From Bacteroidota bacterium (GTDB taxonomy: Bacteria; Bacteroidota; Bacteroidia; Bacteroidales; F082), in contig JACNJS010000035.1 in assembly GCA_014382445.1 (NCBI GenBank), forward strand, positions 105,943 through 169,942: 64,000 nucleotides of DNA, given 5' to 3'. Made by a program: the position numbers and the translations under genes. The stretch's first letter is position 1; each line of letters starts with the position of its first letter. Of this stretch, positions 19,279-28,510 are shown in pieces. Below the pieces are notes generated by a model that was not told the origin of the DNA, did not search any database, and was given only the letters and a program-made list of their open reading frames with translations.

Positions 19279-19818
19279 TCTTTTTTTATAGGGATTGATT
19301 ATCACAAGAAAAGTTGGAAAGTGACAATTTTAGGTGAGCAATATGAACATAAGACGATGAGTCAAAATCCTAGTCCAGGTTTATTAGCTTCCTATATGCA
19401 CCGTAATTTTCCTGGAGGGAAATATAAAGCAGTATATGAAGCTGGATTTAGCGGATTTGAATCTTGTCGTAAACTACAAAAATTAGGTGTTGATTGTATC
19501 ATGATCCATCCGGCAGATGTTCCCACCAGCCAAAAGGAAAAGCTTCAGAAAACGGATAAAGCCGACAGTCGTAAATTAGCAAGAACACTAAGGGCTAACG
19601 AGTTTGAGGCCATTCATATACCTGATCGGAATATAGAAGCTGACAGGGCGTTAGTTCGTCAGCGGTTCAGGTTAATAAAAGATATAAGCCGGACTAAAAA
19701 TAGGGTCAAGTCTTTACTCTTTCAATTTGGAATAGATATTCCTGAACGGTTATCTGCTTCACAAACACGGCATTGGTCCAGGGTGTTTATCAATTGGTTA
19801 CGTCCCCCTCCTCTTTAA
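19271..19818 (+). pseudogene. IS110-family transposase remnant, frameshifted and C-terminally truncated
   Basis: The open stretch 19321-19818 encodes the N-terminal RuvC-like (DEDD) domain of an IS110-family transposase: YKAVYEAGFSGF, HPADVPTSQKEK and TDKADSRKLARTLR are diagnostic. Reading the same frame upstream gives [14 protein letters not shown], the usual start with the first catalytic Asp. The natural ATG (19271) is out of frame by one base in a T7 run (19281-19287), so a single-base loss has broken the gene. The protein stops after residues HWSRVFINWLRPPP, without the Transposase_20 C-terminal domain with its catalytic Ser. The element is therefore dead. It lies directly beside the suf promoter. 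Confidence 0.85.
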
Positions 19819-20155
19819 AATAAAAAATACATTGCAGCAAAAAAACAGACTGCTGATAGAAGATTGATTAAAGAGGTTATTTGAATAGAAGATACAGAAG
19901 AAGACCTATTGGATGGCAAATGAAAGAAAAAATGAAAAAATATAGAAGTTTTAGCTGTTTTGTTTGTTTTGCAACATAGAAGGGTAACTAAGGAGAAAAG
20001 ATAATGTGTTATCGTAAAATAAAATTGAAAGAACTATTGCTTTTTTTTGACACTGATTAGTTACATCAAATTTAATTTCATATTCAGTTACCAACTCCTC
20101 AAACAAAAAATCTTACATTTGAAATCACCTTTTTTTGAACAAGACGGAAGATATT
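19819..20155. other. Non-coding remnant DNA after IS110 fragment
   Basis: AT-rich sequence with no credible gene. It probably includes decayed 3' sequence of the IS110 element, but I could not recognise transposase C-terminal residues in any frame. Near its right part is an 18-base sequence shared with the MITE-like element at 29.3-29.5 kb (separate entry). Confidence 0.5.
20048..20065 (+). repeat. Second copy of MITE right-end sequence
   Basis: TGACACTGATTAGTTACA here is identical to 29475-29492, which includes the right terminal repeat of the small element at 29316-29493. No clear left end was found upstream; only the 8-mer GTAACTAA at about 19985 resembles it. This could be a solo end or a decayed copy. 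Confidence 0.65.
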
Positions 20156-20629
20156 ATGAAAACGATCTACACAAAAGAACAAAACAAATCTCATGTAAAT
20201 TCAGTGCTGAACAATGCACTTTTTTGCAGCATCAGCATGGCTAATAAAAATGAACCCTATGTTGTTACGGTAAATTTTGGATTTGATGATAAATATTTAT
20301 ATTTCCATTCCCAACAAACCGGGAAAAAGGTTGACATGATCGCAGCTAATCCAAATGTTTGTTTTGAAGCAAACTATGGAGGAGAAGTTTTCTCCAATAA
20401 GCAATCGTGTAATTGGGGTACAAAATTTAGATCAGTTATTGGATATGGAAAAGCTGAATTGCTTTTGAATAAAAGGGATAAAGTAAAAGCACTGCTGGCA
20501 ATAATGTATAAGTACTCGGGAAATAATGACCACGAATTTAATGAGCATGTGCTTGCTCATACAAACATTTACCGAATTAAGCTTGATAATGTGCAAGCCA
20601 GGCAAAATCACCTGTACTGGCAGGATTAG
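20156..20629 (+). CDS. Pyridoxamine 5'-phosphate oxidase-fold flavoprotein (NimA-like)
   Basis: A 157-residue protein of the split-barrel FMN-binding family that includes nitroimidazole-resistance proteins (NimA) and heme-utilisation-type oxidoreductases. Family features are CSISMANKNEPYVVTVNFGFDDKYLYFHSQ and the GKKVDMIAANPNVCFEA helix-strand unit. The ATG at 20156 is chosen over an in-frame TTG at 20135 because it begins the conserved fold and has GGAAG seven bases upstream. The substrate is unknown. It stands alone between the IS110 debris and a convergent gene. Confidence 0.75.
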   Translation: MKTIYTKEQNKSHVNSVLNNALFCSISMANKNEPYVVTVNFGFDDKYLYFHSQQTGKKVDMIAANPNVCFEANYGGEVFSNKQSCNWGTKFRSVIGYGKAELLLNKRDKVKALLAIMYKYSGNNDHEFNEHVLAHTNIYRIKLDNVQARQNHLYWQD

Positions 20630-20712
20630 TTTTTATTGTACGCTTGTAGAAAACTGTGGCATAAGTATTATTTCGAGCAAGTATGTTATAAAGCTTAATA
20701 CTATACTGAAAA

Positions 20713-23547
20713 TTAATTAATACTAAATCCGTATAAAAACTCAAAGTTAGTTAAATTATCTTTAAAACGATAAGAACCACGTACGCCGAGCCTTATATTT
20801 GGAAAGAGGCTCAGGAAATTCCAATCGGTGTAAATCTCCAATCCTGCAGAATTGAACAACTGTGATTTATTATTTGTATCATCGCCAATAACCTGATCAT
20901 AAAATAAATGAGCGGTAACTCTTTTTAAATATGCAACAGCAGGGATGTTGAAGTCAGGATAGAATATTGGAAGTGCGTACTCAATTTTGCTGCTGAACAT
21001 ATCGTTTAAATATACTGAAGTATATCCTCTTGGCGTACTAATTACGTTACTGTAGCTATAGTTTCCCTTATTTATATTTTGGTAGGCCGAATAAAGTCTT
21101 ATGCCATGATGCTTTAAAATGCCGGGAATATAAATTGTTTCTGTCCACCCAAAAACTGTGCTAATTGAGTCGGACAGTGGGGTGTGCCTGAAAATAATAT
21201 TTGTATTAATACCCCACTTAGGATATATATCTCTTTTCGAGCGTTTAAGCTGAGTATATGCATAAAAGTTGTACGTAAGTGATGTTATTTGATTTTCTTT
21301 AAACTCCGACGTACCGTGACTGATTTTATTAAGAAATTTTTGAGCTCCACCTACATATGGCCTTATTCCCATTACCCACCTGCTTTTTGTTAGATTAAGT
21401 GGCACTGAAACCCCAAGTGAAAAATTAGTTTCCATCCATTTGATTTCCTGTAAGTTATTGTAGTCATCAAGATAAGAAGTTCTGCGCTGGCCATAATCGG
21501 CTGAGATATTTATTACGGGGTACCATCCGGCGTACTCAAAACTTAGTTTTGTTTTACCGGCTTGTTCGTTGTGGTCGTAATAATAACCCAGTGATCCGTA
21601 AGCAGTACTTAGGATATTTTGAGTAAGAACTGAAACACCGGGTGTAAAATCGTAATTATTTAAATCAACTGCTGCAAGACCCCAACTGTGGAGATTAATT
21701 AAGTGGCCAATTCGGCTGTATTTTTTTACAGGATATTCGGTGTTTGGTACTATTGTGTCATCTAATATAAAATCATTTTCAGGCTTTAACTGATCAACTA
21801 AATAATCTGCATTCAGGTTGGTGAGAGTTACCTTTTCGGATGAATTCTCGTTTAACTGCATGGTTGAAATTCGGAAGCCGTTGTTGGTATATGTTGTGAA
21901 ATATATTTTCTCTTCACTACCTGAAAATGTTGCATCTGAAGCACCAAACCTGACATTTGTAAGTTTGAAGGTTTCACTTGTTGTTATGTCAATCATATAT
22001 AAATCGGATGTCCCCAGATAGGTTCCCAAAAAAATCACTTTATTGCCTTTCATAACGGGTCGGGTTATATCAACAAAACTAGTTGGCAGAATAAATTCAT
22101 ACTCCCAGGTGGTAGTGTTTATTTTAATTATCGACTTCCCTTTATCTCCCAACACGGTTGATACAATGTATTTGTCATCATCCGACCAACGCGGAAACAT
22201 AAAAAACAAATTGTCAGAAGTGCTAAACTCATGGAGTACATCACCTGTTTCAATATCATAAATTCGTAATGAATAACTATTGGTTTCGCTAACGTTTACA
22301 GCCACTACTTTCGAGCTCATGTTGTCTAATGATGGGGCAAACAATCTGCTTTTTCGTGTAAGCGTCCTAAGCTTTTTAGTACGATAATTATATATCTTAA
22401 TTACAGAATAATCACGGTTTGTCCATCTTGGATCAAAAGCTTTTTCATTCCAGCACAGGAGGCTGTCGTTAGCCGAAAGTGATTCATTAAAATCGTAGCC
22501 TGGTGTAAACAGTTTTTTTTCGGTACCGTCGGGAAATACTTTCACGAAAGTGTTAATATTGTCAATGCCACTCTTTTCGGCAATAACACTACCGTCTTTC
22601 ATAGGGTTAATAAAACGGTAATTTGTATAGTATTTATTATTTTCGGGAACAATCATCTTAGGTTCATTTTTTACGGAATCGATTTTTGCCCATTGATTTT
22701 TTCTTGTCTCTATCACATTTTCATAGTATTTTACTTTCCCAGTACCGGTTATATCCTTAATCGCTTTTGTAAAAGGGAATAATAAATAAGGTCGTCGGGC
22801 AACTTTATTTAAAGTATTGTTCCAAAGATCATGACCGTAATTAATATTGCCATTTAACACAAGCTCATAACCAAGTGTATAATGATCGGGAACATAATCA
22901 CGAAATGAACCGAAAAGTGCTTTATCGTAAGGGTAAATTTTTTTGTTTAACACTTGTGCTTTTAAGCCCATTGTAAAATCAGGTGAACGTCCTCTGCCGC
23001 TTTTGCTGAAGATAGTTTCACTAAAAACGGCATCACCTTCGATAAACCACATTGGTAGAAACACTCCCATTACTGCTCCAATAGCCTGATCGCCAAACAT
23101 GTAATAAAGAGCTTTTGTCATTCCCTGATTTAATTTTTGCATCTGTGCAACATGCCGGTATTCATGTAGTGTGAGTTGCTTTGCCCAGGGTTGTGCGTAT
23201 GTGGTTTGGTCGGGCATCTCAAAAAAATCGGCATGCATCGGCGTTGGCGAAACCATGGCATTTGATATCACCGTTTGGTTATGAAGTACAATTTGAAATT
23301 TTTTATTTTTATGTAAATAAGGTAGGCTAATGCTTGTGTGCGATAGCTCAAGCAAGTTTACATATTCCTGTGCTTTTTTTTCGTATCCCGAAGGAAAAAT
23401 AATTTTAAAATCAGGTGAATTAAGTTGTTTCCATTTGATTGAAGCGGGGTCCTGCCCAACTATATAATATTGAGCTGCAATATTTGCAGGAATAAATAAA
23501 ATCAGTAAAAGGACTAAATGCGATATGGAAACTTTAAGAAAATTCAT
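20713..23547 (-). CDS. Predicted surface metalloprotease fused to TolB-like propeller and outer-membrane barrel
   Basis: A 944-residue exported protein. The frame extends to 23670, but the ATG at 23547 begins a clean signal peptide (NFLKVSISHLVLLLILFIPANIAAQ). Residues ~30-200 look like a peptidase-MA-type metalloprotease with a zinc motif H128-E-Y-R-H132 and WFIEGDAVFSE, where E170 is the candidate third ligand. Residues ~330-620 look like a TolB/WD40-type beta-propeller (repeats such as SLRIYDIETGDVL and PRWSDDDKYIVS). The last ~300 residues are strongly beta-stranded, like a surface-antigen barrel. The inferred topology is a barrel-anchored protease-propeller in the outer membrane. The substrate is unknown. 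A TATATTTG box (23552-23559) lies only four bases before the ATG. Confidence 0.72.
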   Translation of the reverse strand: MNFLKVSISHLVLLLILFIPANIAAQYYIVGQDPASIKWKQLNSPDFKIIFPSGYEKKAQEYVNLLELSHTSISLPYLHKNKKFQIVLHNQTVISNAMVSPTPMHADFFEMPDQTTYAQPWAKQLTLHEYRHVAQMQKLNQGMTKALYYMFGDQAIGAVMGVFLPMWFIEGDAVFSETIFSKSGRGRSPDFTMGLKAQVLNKKIYPYDKALFGSFRDYVPDHYTLGYELVLNGNINYGHDLWNNTLNKVARRPYLLFPFTKAIKDITGTGKVKYYENVIETRKNQWAKIDSVKNEPKMIVPENNKYYTNYRFINPMKDGSVIAEKSGIDNINTFVKVFPDGTEKKLFTPGYDFNESLSANDSLLCWNEKAFDPRWTNRDYSVIKIYNYRTKKLRTLTRKSRLFAPSLDNMSSKVVAVNVSETNSYSLRIYDIETGDVLHEFSTSDNLFFMFPRWSDDDKYIVSTVLGDKGKSIIKINTTTWEYEFILPTSFVDITRPVMKGNKVIFLGTYLGTSDLYMIDITTSETFKLTNVRFGASDATFSGSEEKIYFTTYTNNGFRISTMQLNENSSEKVTLTNLNADYLVDQLKPENDFILDDTIVPNTEYPVKKYSRIGHLINLHSWGLAAVDLNNYDFTPGVSVLTQNILSTAYGSLGYYYDHNEQAGKTKLSFEYAGWYPVINISADYGQRRTSYLDDYNNLQEIKWMETNFSLGVSVPLNLTKSRWVMGIRPYVGGAQKFLNKISHGTSEFKENQITSLTYNFYAYTQLKRSKRDIYPKWGINTNIIFRHTPLSDSISTVFGWTETIYIPGILKHHGIRLYSAYQNINKGNYSYSNVISTPRGYTSVYLNDMFSSKIEYALPIFYPDFNIPAVAYLKRVTAHLFYDQVIGDDTNNKSQLFNSAGLEIYTDWNFLSLFPNIRLGVRGSYRFKDNLTNFEFLYGFSIN

Positions 23548-23830
23548 TGGCCAAATATAGAGGATTTTTGTTCCCAAGCATAAGCAGGCATTAACATCGG
23601 GGTTTAAAGACTTTGAAGACGTATTGTAGAATTTTTCGGCAACTAATGATGATTCACTCGAAGTAATCATAACCCCGAAATACTAATGATTTTAAGAGAA
23701 GTGAGATTAGAATTATGACATCTGAAGATTTTCTAAAAACAATTTAGGATACTGGTTTAAATAAGTGATCTTTAATATTTATTCTCAAAGCTAAACTCTC
23801 TCATATCCAATAAGGTATACTCTGGATGGT

Positions 23831-24535
23831 TTATGGTAAATTATTCACAAAGAAATCCCATAATGAATCTGGCGGGGGCGGGGCAACAATTTTTATTGGT
23901 TCATTTTTTATCGGATGAACAAATTCAACCGAGCGTGCATGAAGACTGATAGAAGCATCCTTATTGCTCCGCGGTGAGCCATATTTTAAATCTCCTTTTA
24001 TGGGGCAACCTATGGCAGCAAGCTGAACCCTGATTTGATGATGTCGACCTGTTTCTAAATCTATTTCAAGTAAGTAAAAACTATCGCTTTCACCTATTAC
24101 TTTGTATTTCAGCACTCCTTCTTTAGAACCAATTATTGATTTATTGTAAGCAAATGATTTGTTTTTCTTGCGGTCACGTACCAAGTAGTGTTTTAGTTCG
24201 GTCTCATGCTCCTCAGGCAGGTTTCGTACTATTGCCCAATAATTTTTTTTCAGTTCGCGATTTTTCACCAATTCATTCATTCTGGCAAGAGCTTTCCCTG
24301 TTCGTGCAAATACAACGGCTCCACTAACAGGTCGGTCGATACGGTGAACAACACCTGTAAAAACATTGCCAGGTTTTTGGTATTTGTCTTTCAAATATAC
24401 TTTAACGATCTCGCTTAACGGAGTATCACCTGTACTATCACCCTGAACAATTTCCGACGGAAGCTTGTTAACAACAATGAGGTGGTTGTCTTCGTAAAGT
24501 ACTCGTTTGGAAATTGGAGTTTTAGAAAAGGACAT
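23831..24535 (-). CDS. RluA-family pseudouridine synthase
   Basis: A 234-residue RNA pseudouridine synthase that isomerises specific uridines. The catalytic motif is HRIDRPVSGAVVF (residues 64-76) with the nucleophile D67. RHHQIRVQLA and KGDLKYGS are the other conserved blocks. It lacks an N-terminal S4 domain and is shorter than RluD (about 325), resembling the short RluA/RluC-like group; the exact target uridine cannot be assigned. The gene lies downstream of panB on the same strand, separated by a small tandem repeat. Confidence 0.9.
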   Translation of the reverse strand: MSFSKTPISKRVLYEDNHLIVVNKLPSEIVQGDSTGDTPLSEIVKVYLKDKYQKPGNVFTGVVHRIDRPVSGAVVFARTGKALARMNELVKNRELKKNYWAIVRNLPEEHETELKHYLVRDRKKNKSFAYNKSIIGSKEGVLKYKVIGESDSFYLLEIDLETGRHHQIRVQLAAIGCPIKGDLKYGSPRSNKDASISLHARSVEFVHPIKNEPIKIVAPPPPDSLWDFFVNNLP

Positions 24536-24567
24536 AGTTGTTAGGTTGTCGTTGATGTTGGGTTATC

Positions 24568-24618
24568 GGGTTGTCATTGTTGTCGGGTTGTCGTTGTTGT
24601 CGGGTTGTCGTTGTTGGT
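24568..24618. repeat. 17-base tandem repeat, three units
   Basis: GGGTTGTCGTTGTTGTC occurs three times in a row (24568-24584 with one change, 24585-24601, and 24602-24618 with the last two bases swapped), followed by GTTGTT-rich sequence. It fills the gap between panB and the pseudouridine synthase gene. The period of 17 is not a multiple of three and it lies outside coding frames. Confidence 0.8.
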
Positions 24619-24655
24619 TGTTGTTGTTTATAAGGTTTATAATCTGACAAAATTA

Positions 24656-25474
24656 TCAATACTGCTCCTTCTTATTTGGGAACCTCATTTCCTTCACATC
24701 ATCAATATAGGTTTCAAATGCTTTGATCATTTCATCATGTAAATTGTGATAGCGTCGGAGGAATCGTGGAGAAAAATCCTGATTAATACCAAGCATATCA
24801 TGCAGTACCAGCACCTGACCATCAACCTCAGCTCCGGCGCCAATGCCTATTGTAGGAATTGAAATAGATCTGGTGACATCTCCTGCAAGTTGAGCGGGTA
24901 TTTTTTCTAATACAATCCCAAAACAGCCAGCACTTTCAAGTATTTTAGCATCTCTTTTTAGCTTTTCCGCTTCTTCAGGTTGTGTGGCACGTACAACGTA
25001 AGTTCCGAATTTATTTATCGATTGCGGAGTTAAACCCAAGTGTCCAAGAATCGGAATTCCTGCGCTTAATATTCTATCGATGGATTCCAGAATTTCTTCA
25101 CCACCTTCCACTTTAATGGCATTAGCCCCCGACTCCTTCATTATTCTAATTGCCGAATTCAACGCTTCTTTCGAGTTACCCTGATAAGTCCCAAATGGAA
25201 GGTCAACCACCACCAAAGCCCTTTCAACAGCCCGCATAACCGATGAAGCGTGATAAATCATTTGGTCAAGAGTAATTGGTAATGTGGTTTTATGCCCTGC
25301 CATTACATTTGATGCTGAATCACCCACAAGAATAACATCAATACGAGCTTCATCAAGGAGCTGTGCAGTCGAAAAATCATAACCGGTTAGCATTGCAATT
25401 TTCTCACCTTTTTGCTTCATTTCCTGAAGTACATGAGTTGTAATTTTTGGAAGGTTTCTGGTTGTATTCATCAA
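24656..25474 (-). CDS. panB: 3-methyl-2-oxobutanoate hydroxymethyltransferase
   Basis: PanB (ketopantoate hydroxymethyltransferase) adds a hydroxymethyl group from methylene-tetrahydrofolate to alpha-ketoisovalerate, the first step to pantothenate and CoA. Conserved blocks are [41 protein letters not shown] and [14 protein letters not shown], followed by IPTIGIGAG. The 272-residue length is usual. A TACTTTTG box on the minus strand (25494-25501) is a plausible -7 element 20 bases upstream. No panC or panD is adjacent. Confidence 0.95.
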   Translation of the reverse strand: MMNTTRNLPKITTHVLQEMKQKGEKIAMLTGYDFSTAQLLDEARIDVILVGDSASNVMAGHKTTLPITLDQMIYHASSVMRAVERALVVVDLPFGTYQGNSKEALNSAIRIMKESGANAIKVEGGEEILESIDRILSAGIPILGHLGLTPQSINKFGTYVVRATQPEEAEKLKRDAKILESAGCFGIVLEKIPAQLAGDVTRSISIPTIGIGAGAEVDGQVLVLHDMLGINQDFSPRFLRRYHNLHDEMIKAFETYIDDVKEMRFPNKKEQY

Positions 25475-25886
25475 TACAATTTTTAATACAAGGCAAAAGT
25501 AGAATAATTTATATAATGGGCACAGATTCAGCGAAAGTTACTCTATATAATTTTTTATTGGTCTCATTCGTTAGTTAGTACCCTGCCGGTTTACTCGCCG
25601 AAGGAGGGCAGGCAGGTATGCACTTTTTGTGCAAGACTTTCAGTTTCTATAAATTTCATTGTTTCAAGTCGGAAGTCCGGAGTTTGAAGCTTGAAGTAAC
25701 AACTTCTGACTTCCGTCCATGATTAGGTAATCTCGAAACGAATTTCATTCGTGCAATAAACCTATGGTACTTTTAGTCCATAGTGGTTTAGTTAACCCTT
25801 CCCTTATCAGATGAAATTAATATGGCTCCGGCGTCTTTGTAGCCTCAAATTTATAATAAATTTGCACCTTTTTAGTTTATCCTGTA
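25475..25886. other. 412-base intergenic mosaic of small inverted repeats
   Basis: No gene seen. The region holds several short hairpins: TGCAC-N5-GTGCA near 25620; CGGAAGTC (25670-25677) pairing with GACTTCCG (25708-25715) around an inner GAAGT/ACTTC stem; ACGAAT-N3-ATTCGT; and a CTATGG/CCATAG stem near 25765-25785. A CCTGCCGG...GGCAGGCAGG block lies near 25582-25617. These look like common Bacteroidota intergenic repeats. The downstream TonB receptor promoter occupies the right end. Confidence 0.5.
25836..25864 (+). promoter_or_regulatory. Promoter of the 25887 TonB receptor gene
   Basis: TTTG at 25836-25839 and TAAATTTG at 25857-25864 are separated by 17 bases. Both elements match the Bacteroidota consensus exactly; the spacing is slightly short. 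The predicted start is near 25870, about 17 bases before the ATG. Confidence 0.6.
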
Positions 25887-28436
25887 ATGAAGATCAAAAG
25901 TACTGTATATATTTCTGTAGTGGCATTTGTAATCTTGTTATTATCAGGATTACCTGGGATTATTAATGCTCAAACTGCTGTAATTGAAGGAAATGTTCAT
26001 GGTGATAAGAGGCAGGCTGTTGAGCTCGCAAATGTGGCAATTGTTGGCGAAAAGGGTGGAACAACTACTGATGAAAATGGATATTTTAGTTTAAAGATTC
26101 CTGCAAACAAAGATGTAACTCTTGCAATAACCTATATTGGTTTTGCTGATAGCAGGTTGAAGTTAAATCTTAAGCCCGGTGAAACAAAAGTAATCAAAAT
26201 AGAACTTAAGCCGATATCTACTGAGCTCCCCGGTTTTGAAGTTAAGGATGAGCAGCTACGAACCCAGAGCATGGTTCGTTTAAATCCTAAAAATGCAATT
26301 GTAGCACCCTCATTAACAGAAGGGGTTTCAGATCTTATTAAAACTTTGCCGGGAGTTTCATCATCAAACGAAATGAGCTCGCAATACTCGGTAAGGGGAG
26401 GTAATTTTGATGAAAACCTGGTTTATGTAAACGACATCGAAATATACAGGCCGTTTCTTGTAAATTCAGGACAACAGGAAGGATTAAGTTTTGTGAACTC
26501 TTCACTTGTATCTTCAATACTATTTTCGGCTGGGGGATTTGGAGTTCAATACGGCGATAAAATGTCGTCGGTATTGGATGTTAAATACCTAACCCCCACT
26601 GAATTTGGTGGCTCTTTTTCGGCAAGTTTGCTTGGGGCCGATTTGAATTTCGGCGGTTTGGCTGCCAACAACAAGCTTACATATCTGGTGGGAGCACGCT
26701 ATAAAATAAATAGTTATCTGCTAAACAGTCTCCAAACCCAGGGCGAATATCAGCCGGAGTTTATGGATATTCAATCGTTAATTACTTATAAATTAAGTGA
26801 AAAATGGAATTTGTCGTTTCTGGGATATTATTCTCACAATAAATATAAAGTAGTTCCATCAAACCGCGAAACTGATTTTGGAACATTTCAGGAAGTTATT
26901 CGGTTTAAGGTTTATTTTGATGGTAACGAAACCGATCGCTACGACATGTATCAGGGGGGATTAACTCTTAACTATAAACCTGCAAAAAATACTGAACTAA
27001 AATTAATACTGTCGGCATTTAACACAAATGAATCTGAAACGTACGACATACAAGGGCAGTACTGGATAGGGCAGGTGGAAAACAACCCGGGGAGCGAAGA
27101 GTATGGTAATGCTGTTCAGTCACAAGGCGTTGGTACATATTTATTGCATGCCCGAAACTATTTTAAAGCAAATGTAATTACTGCTGAGCATAAAGGAGTT
27201 ATAATTAAAGATAAAAGCAGTTTAAAATGGGGATTACGTTATCAGTTCCAAACAGTTGACGATAAATTACACGAATGGGAAATGGTTGACTCAGCGGGGT
27301 ATTCTTTACCAAACCAACCCGACACTCCCGGTAATCCGTTTCCTGATAATCCAAATCTTGAGTTAAAGGATTTTGTTAGTGCAACAAACACTCTTAATAC
27401 TAACAGAGTTTCAGCTTATTTGTCAAATCAGTGGAACTTTGTTACAAAAAGGAAAAATGAAATTACTTTAGCAGGTGGTATTAGGGCAAATTATTGGGAT
27501 TTTAATAGTGAATTTCTGCTTGCCCCAAGGGTTAATTTTTCATATAAACCTGCAAAAAATCCTAACCTAGTTTTCCGATTTGCTACTGGTATTTATTTCC
27601 AAACCCCTTTCTACAGGGAGATGAGGGATATTGACGGCACCATCAATCACAATGTTAAAGCGCAAAAATCAACTCACTTCATAGCCGGCACCGATTTAAG
27701 ATTCAGATCATGGAACCGGCCGTTTATTTTTACTACCGAAGTGTATTATAAAATGTTGGATAACCTTATTCCTTATTATGTTGATAATGTGCGAATCAGA
27801 TATCTTACAAACCATCTGGCTAAAGGATATACTACAGGTATTGATTTTAAGATTTACGGAGAGTTCGTTAAAGGTATCGATAGCTGGATGAGTTTATCAA
27901 TAATGCAAAGCCAGGAAGATATTTATGGTGATTATTATTATGATTATTTCAATGCTGATGGAGATAAAATAATACCGGGTATAACCGCTGATAGCCAGGT
28001 TGCCGATAGCACAAAAGTTGAACCGGGGTTTATTCCGCGACCAACCGATCAAAGGGTTAATTTTTCAATCTTTTTTCAGGATTATATTCCCAATCACCCC
28101 TATCTTAAAATGCATCTTCGATTGCTTTTTAGTACAGGATTACCTTTTGGAGCACCCGATACCGAGAGATACACACATATATTGCGTATGCCCGATTATA
28201 GAAGAGTTGATATTGGATTTTCTTATCAATTTATTAATGAAGGAACTACTTTTGCTTCCGGAAATCCACTAAAACAATTTAAAAATATGTGGGTTAGCCT
28301 TGAGGTGTTCAACCTGTTACAGATTTATAACACCGTTTCATATATATGGATAAAAGATATTAGCAATACCCAATATGCTGTTCCAAATTATCTTACACCA
28401 CGCTTGCTAAATATTAAATTAATTGCAGAGTTTTAA
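25887..28436 (+). CDS. TonB-dependent receptor with carboxypeptidase-regulatory domain
   Basis: An 849-residue outer-membrane receptor. The signal peptide ends GIINAQ. A carboxypeptidase-regulatory-like domain follows (VIEGNVHGDKRQAVELANVAI ... ITYIGFADSRLKL), then a plug domain (LIKTLPGVSSSNEMSSQYSVRGGNFDENLVYVND) and a long barrel. The plug lacks the usual LYG motif and has GVQYGDKMSSVLDVKYL instead, as in a Bacteroidota-specific receptor subgroup. The ligand is unknown. No SusD or transporter partner is adjacent, and it converges with pssA. Confidence 0.88.
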   Translation: MKIKSTVYISVVAFVILLLSGLPGIINAQTAVIEGNVHGDKRQAVELANVAIVGEKGGTTTDENGYFSLKIPANKDVTLAITYIGFADSRLKLNLKPGETKVIKIELKPISTELPGFEVKDEQLRTQSMVRLNPKNAIVAPSLTEGVSDLIKTLPGVSSSNEMSSQYSVRGGNFDENLVYVNDIEIYRPFLVNSGQQEGLSFVNSSLVSSILFSAGGFGVQYGDKMSSVLDVKYLTPTEFGGSFSASLLGADLNFGGLAANNKLTYLVGARYKINSYLLNSLQTQGEYQPEFMDIQSLITYKLSEKWNLSFLGYYSHNKYKVVPSNRETDFGTFQEVIRFKVYFDGNETDRYDMYQGGLTLNYKPAKNTELKLILSAFNTNESETYDIQGQYWIGQVENNPGSEEYGNAVQSQGVGTYLLHARNYFKANVITAEHKGVIIKDKSSLKWGLRYQFQTVDDKLHEWEMVDSAGYSLPNQPDTPGNPFPDNPNLELKDFVSATNTLNTNRVSAYLSNQWNFVTKRKNEITLAGGIRANYWDFNSEFLLAPRVNFSYKPAKNPNLVFRFATGIYFQTPFYREMRDIDGTINHNVKAQKSTHFIAGTDLRFRSWNRPFIFTTEVYYKMLDNLIPYYVDNVRIRYLTNHLAKGYTTGIDFKIYGEFVKGIDSWMSLSIMQSQEDIYGDYYYDYFNADGDKIIPGITADSQVADSTKVEPGFIPRPTDQRVNFSIFFQDYIPNHPYLKMHLRLLFSTGLPFGAPDTERYTHILRMPDYRRVDIGFSYQFINEGTTFASGNPLKQFKNMWVSLEVFNLLQIYNTVSYIWIKDISNTQYAVPNYLTPRLLNIKLIAEF

Positions 28437-28510
28437 TTTTTTATGAATCAAGACTTCCAGTGTACACATTTCGAGACCAACCCCCCAAAACCATAAACTC
28501 GAAACTCGGT

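Noticed and set aside
19213..19305. Extended N-terminus of SufB
   Set aside because: The open frame continues to 19305, but the consensus promoter lies inside it and the residues are unlike SufB, so the ATG at 19212 was used.
19819..20047. IS110 bridge RNA or intact right end
   Set aside because: The transposase is truncated before its C-terminal domain and no structured RNA could be supported by eye.
20004..20060. 18-codon ORF with a strong AGGAGA site upstream
   Set aside because: The stop falls inside the shared repeat, no homologue is recognised, and it is in IS debris; probably chance.
23548..23670. Extended N-terminus of the protease-propeller-barrel protein
   Set aside because: The 41 extra residues come before a perfect signal peptide that starts at 23547; a signal peptide must be N-terminal.
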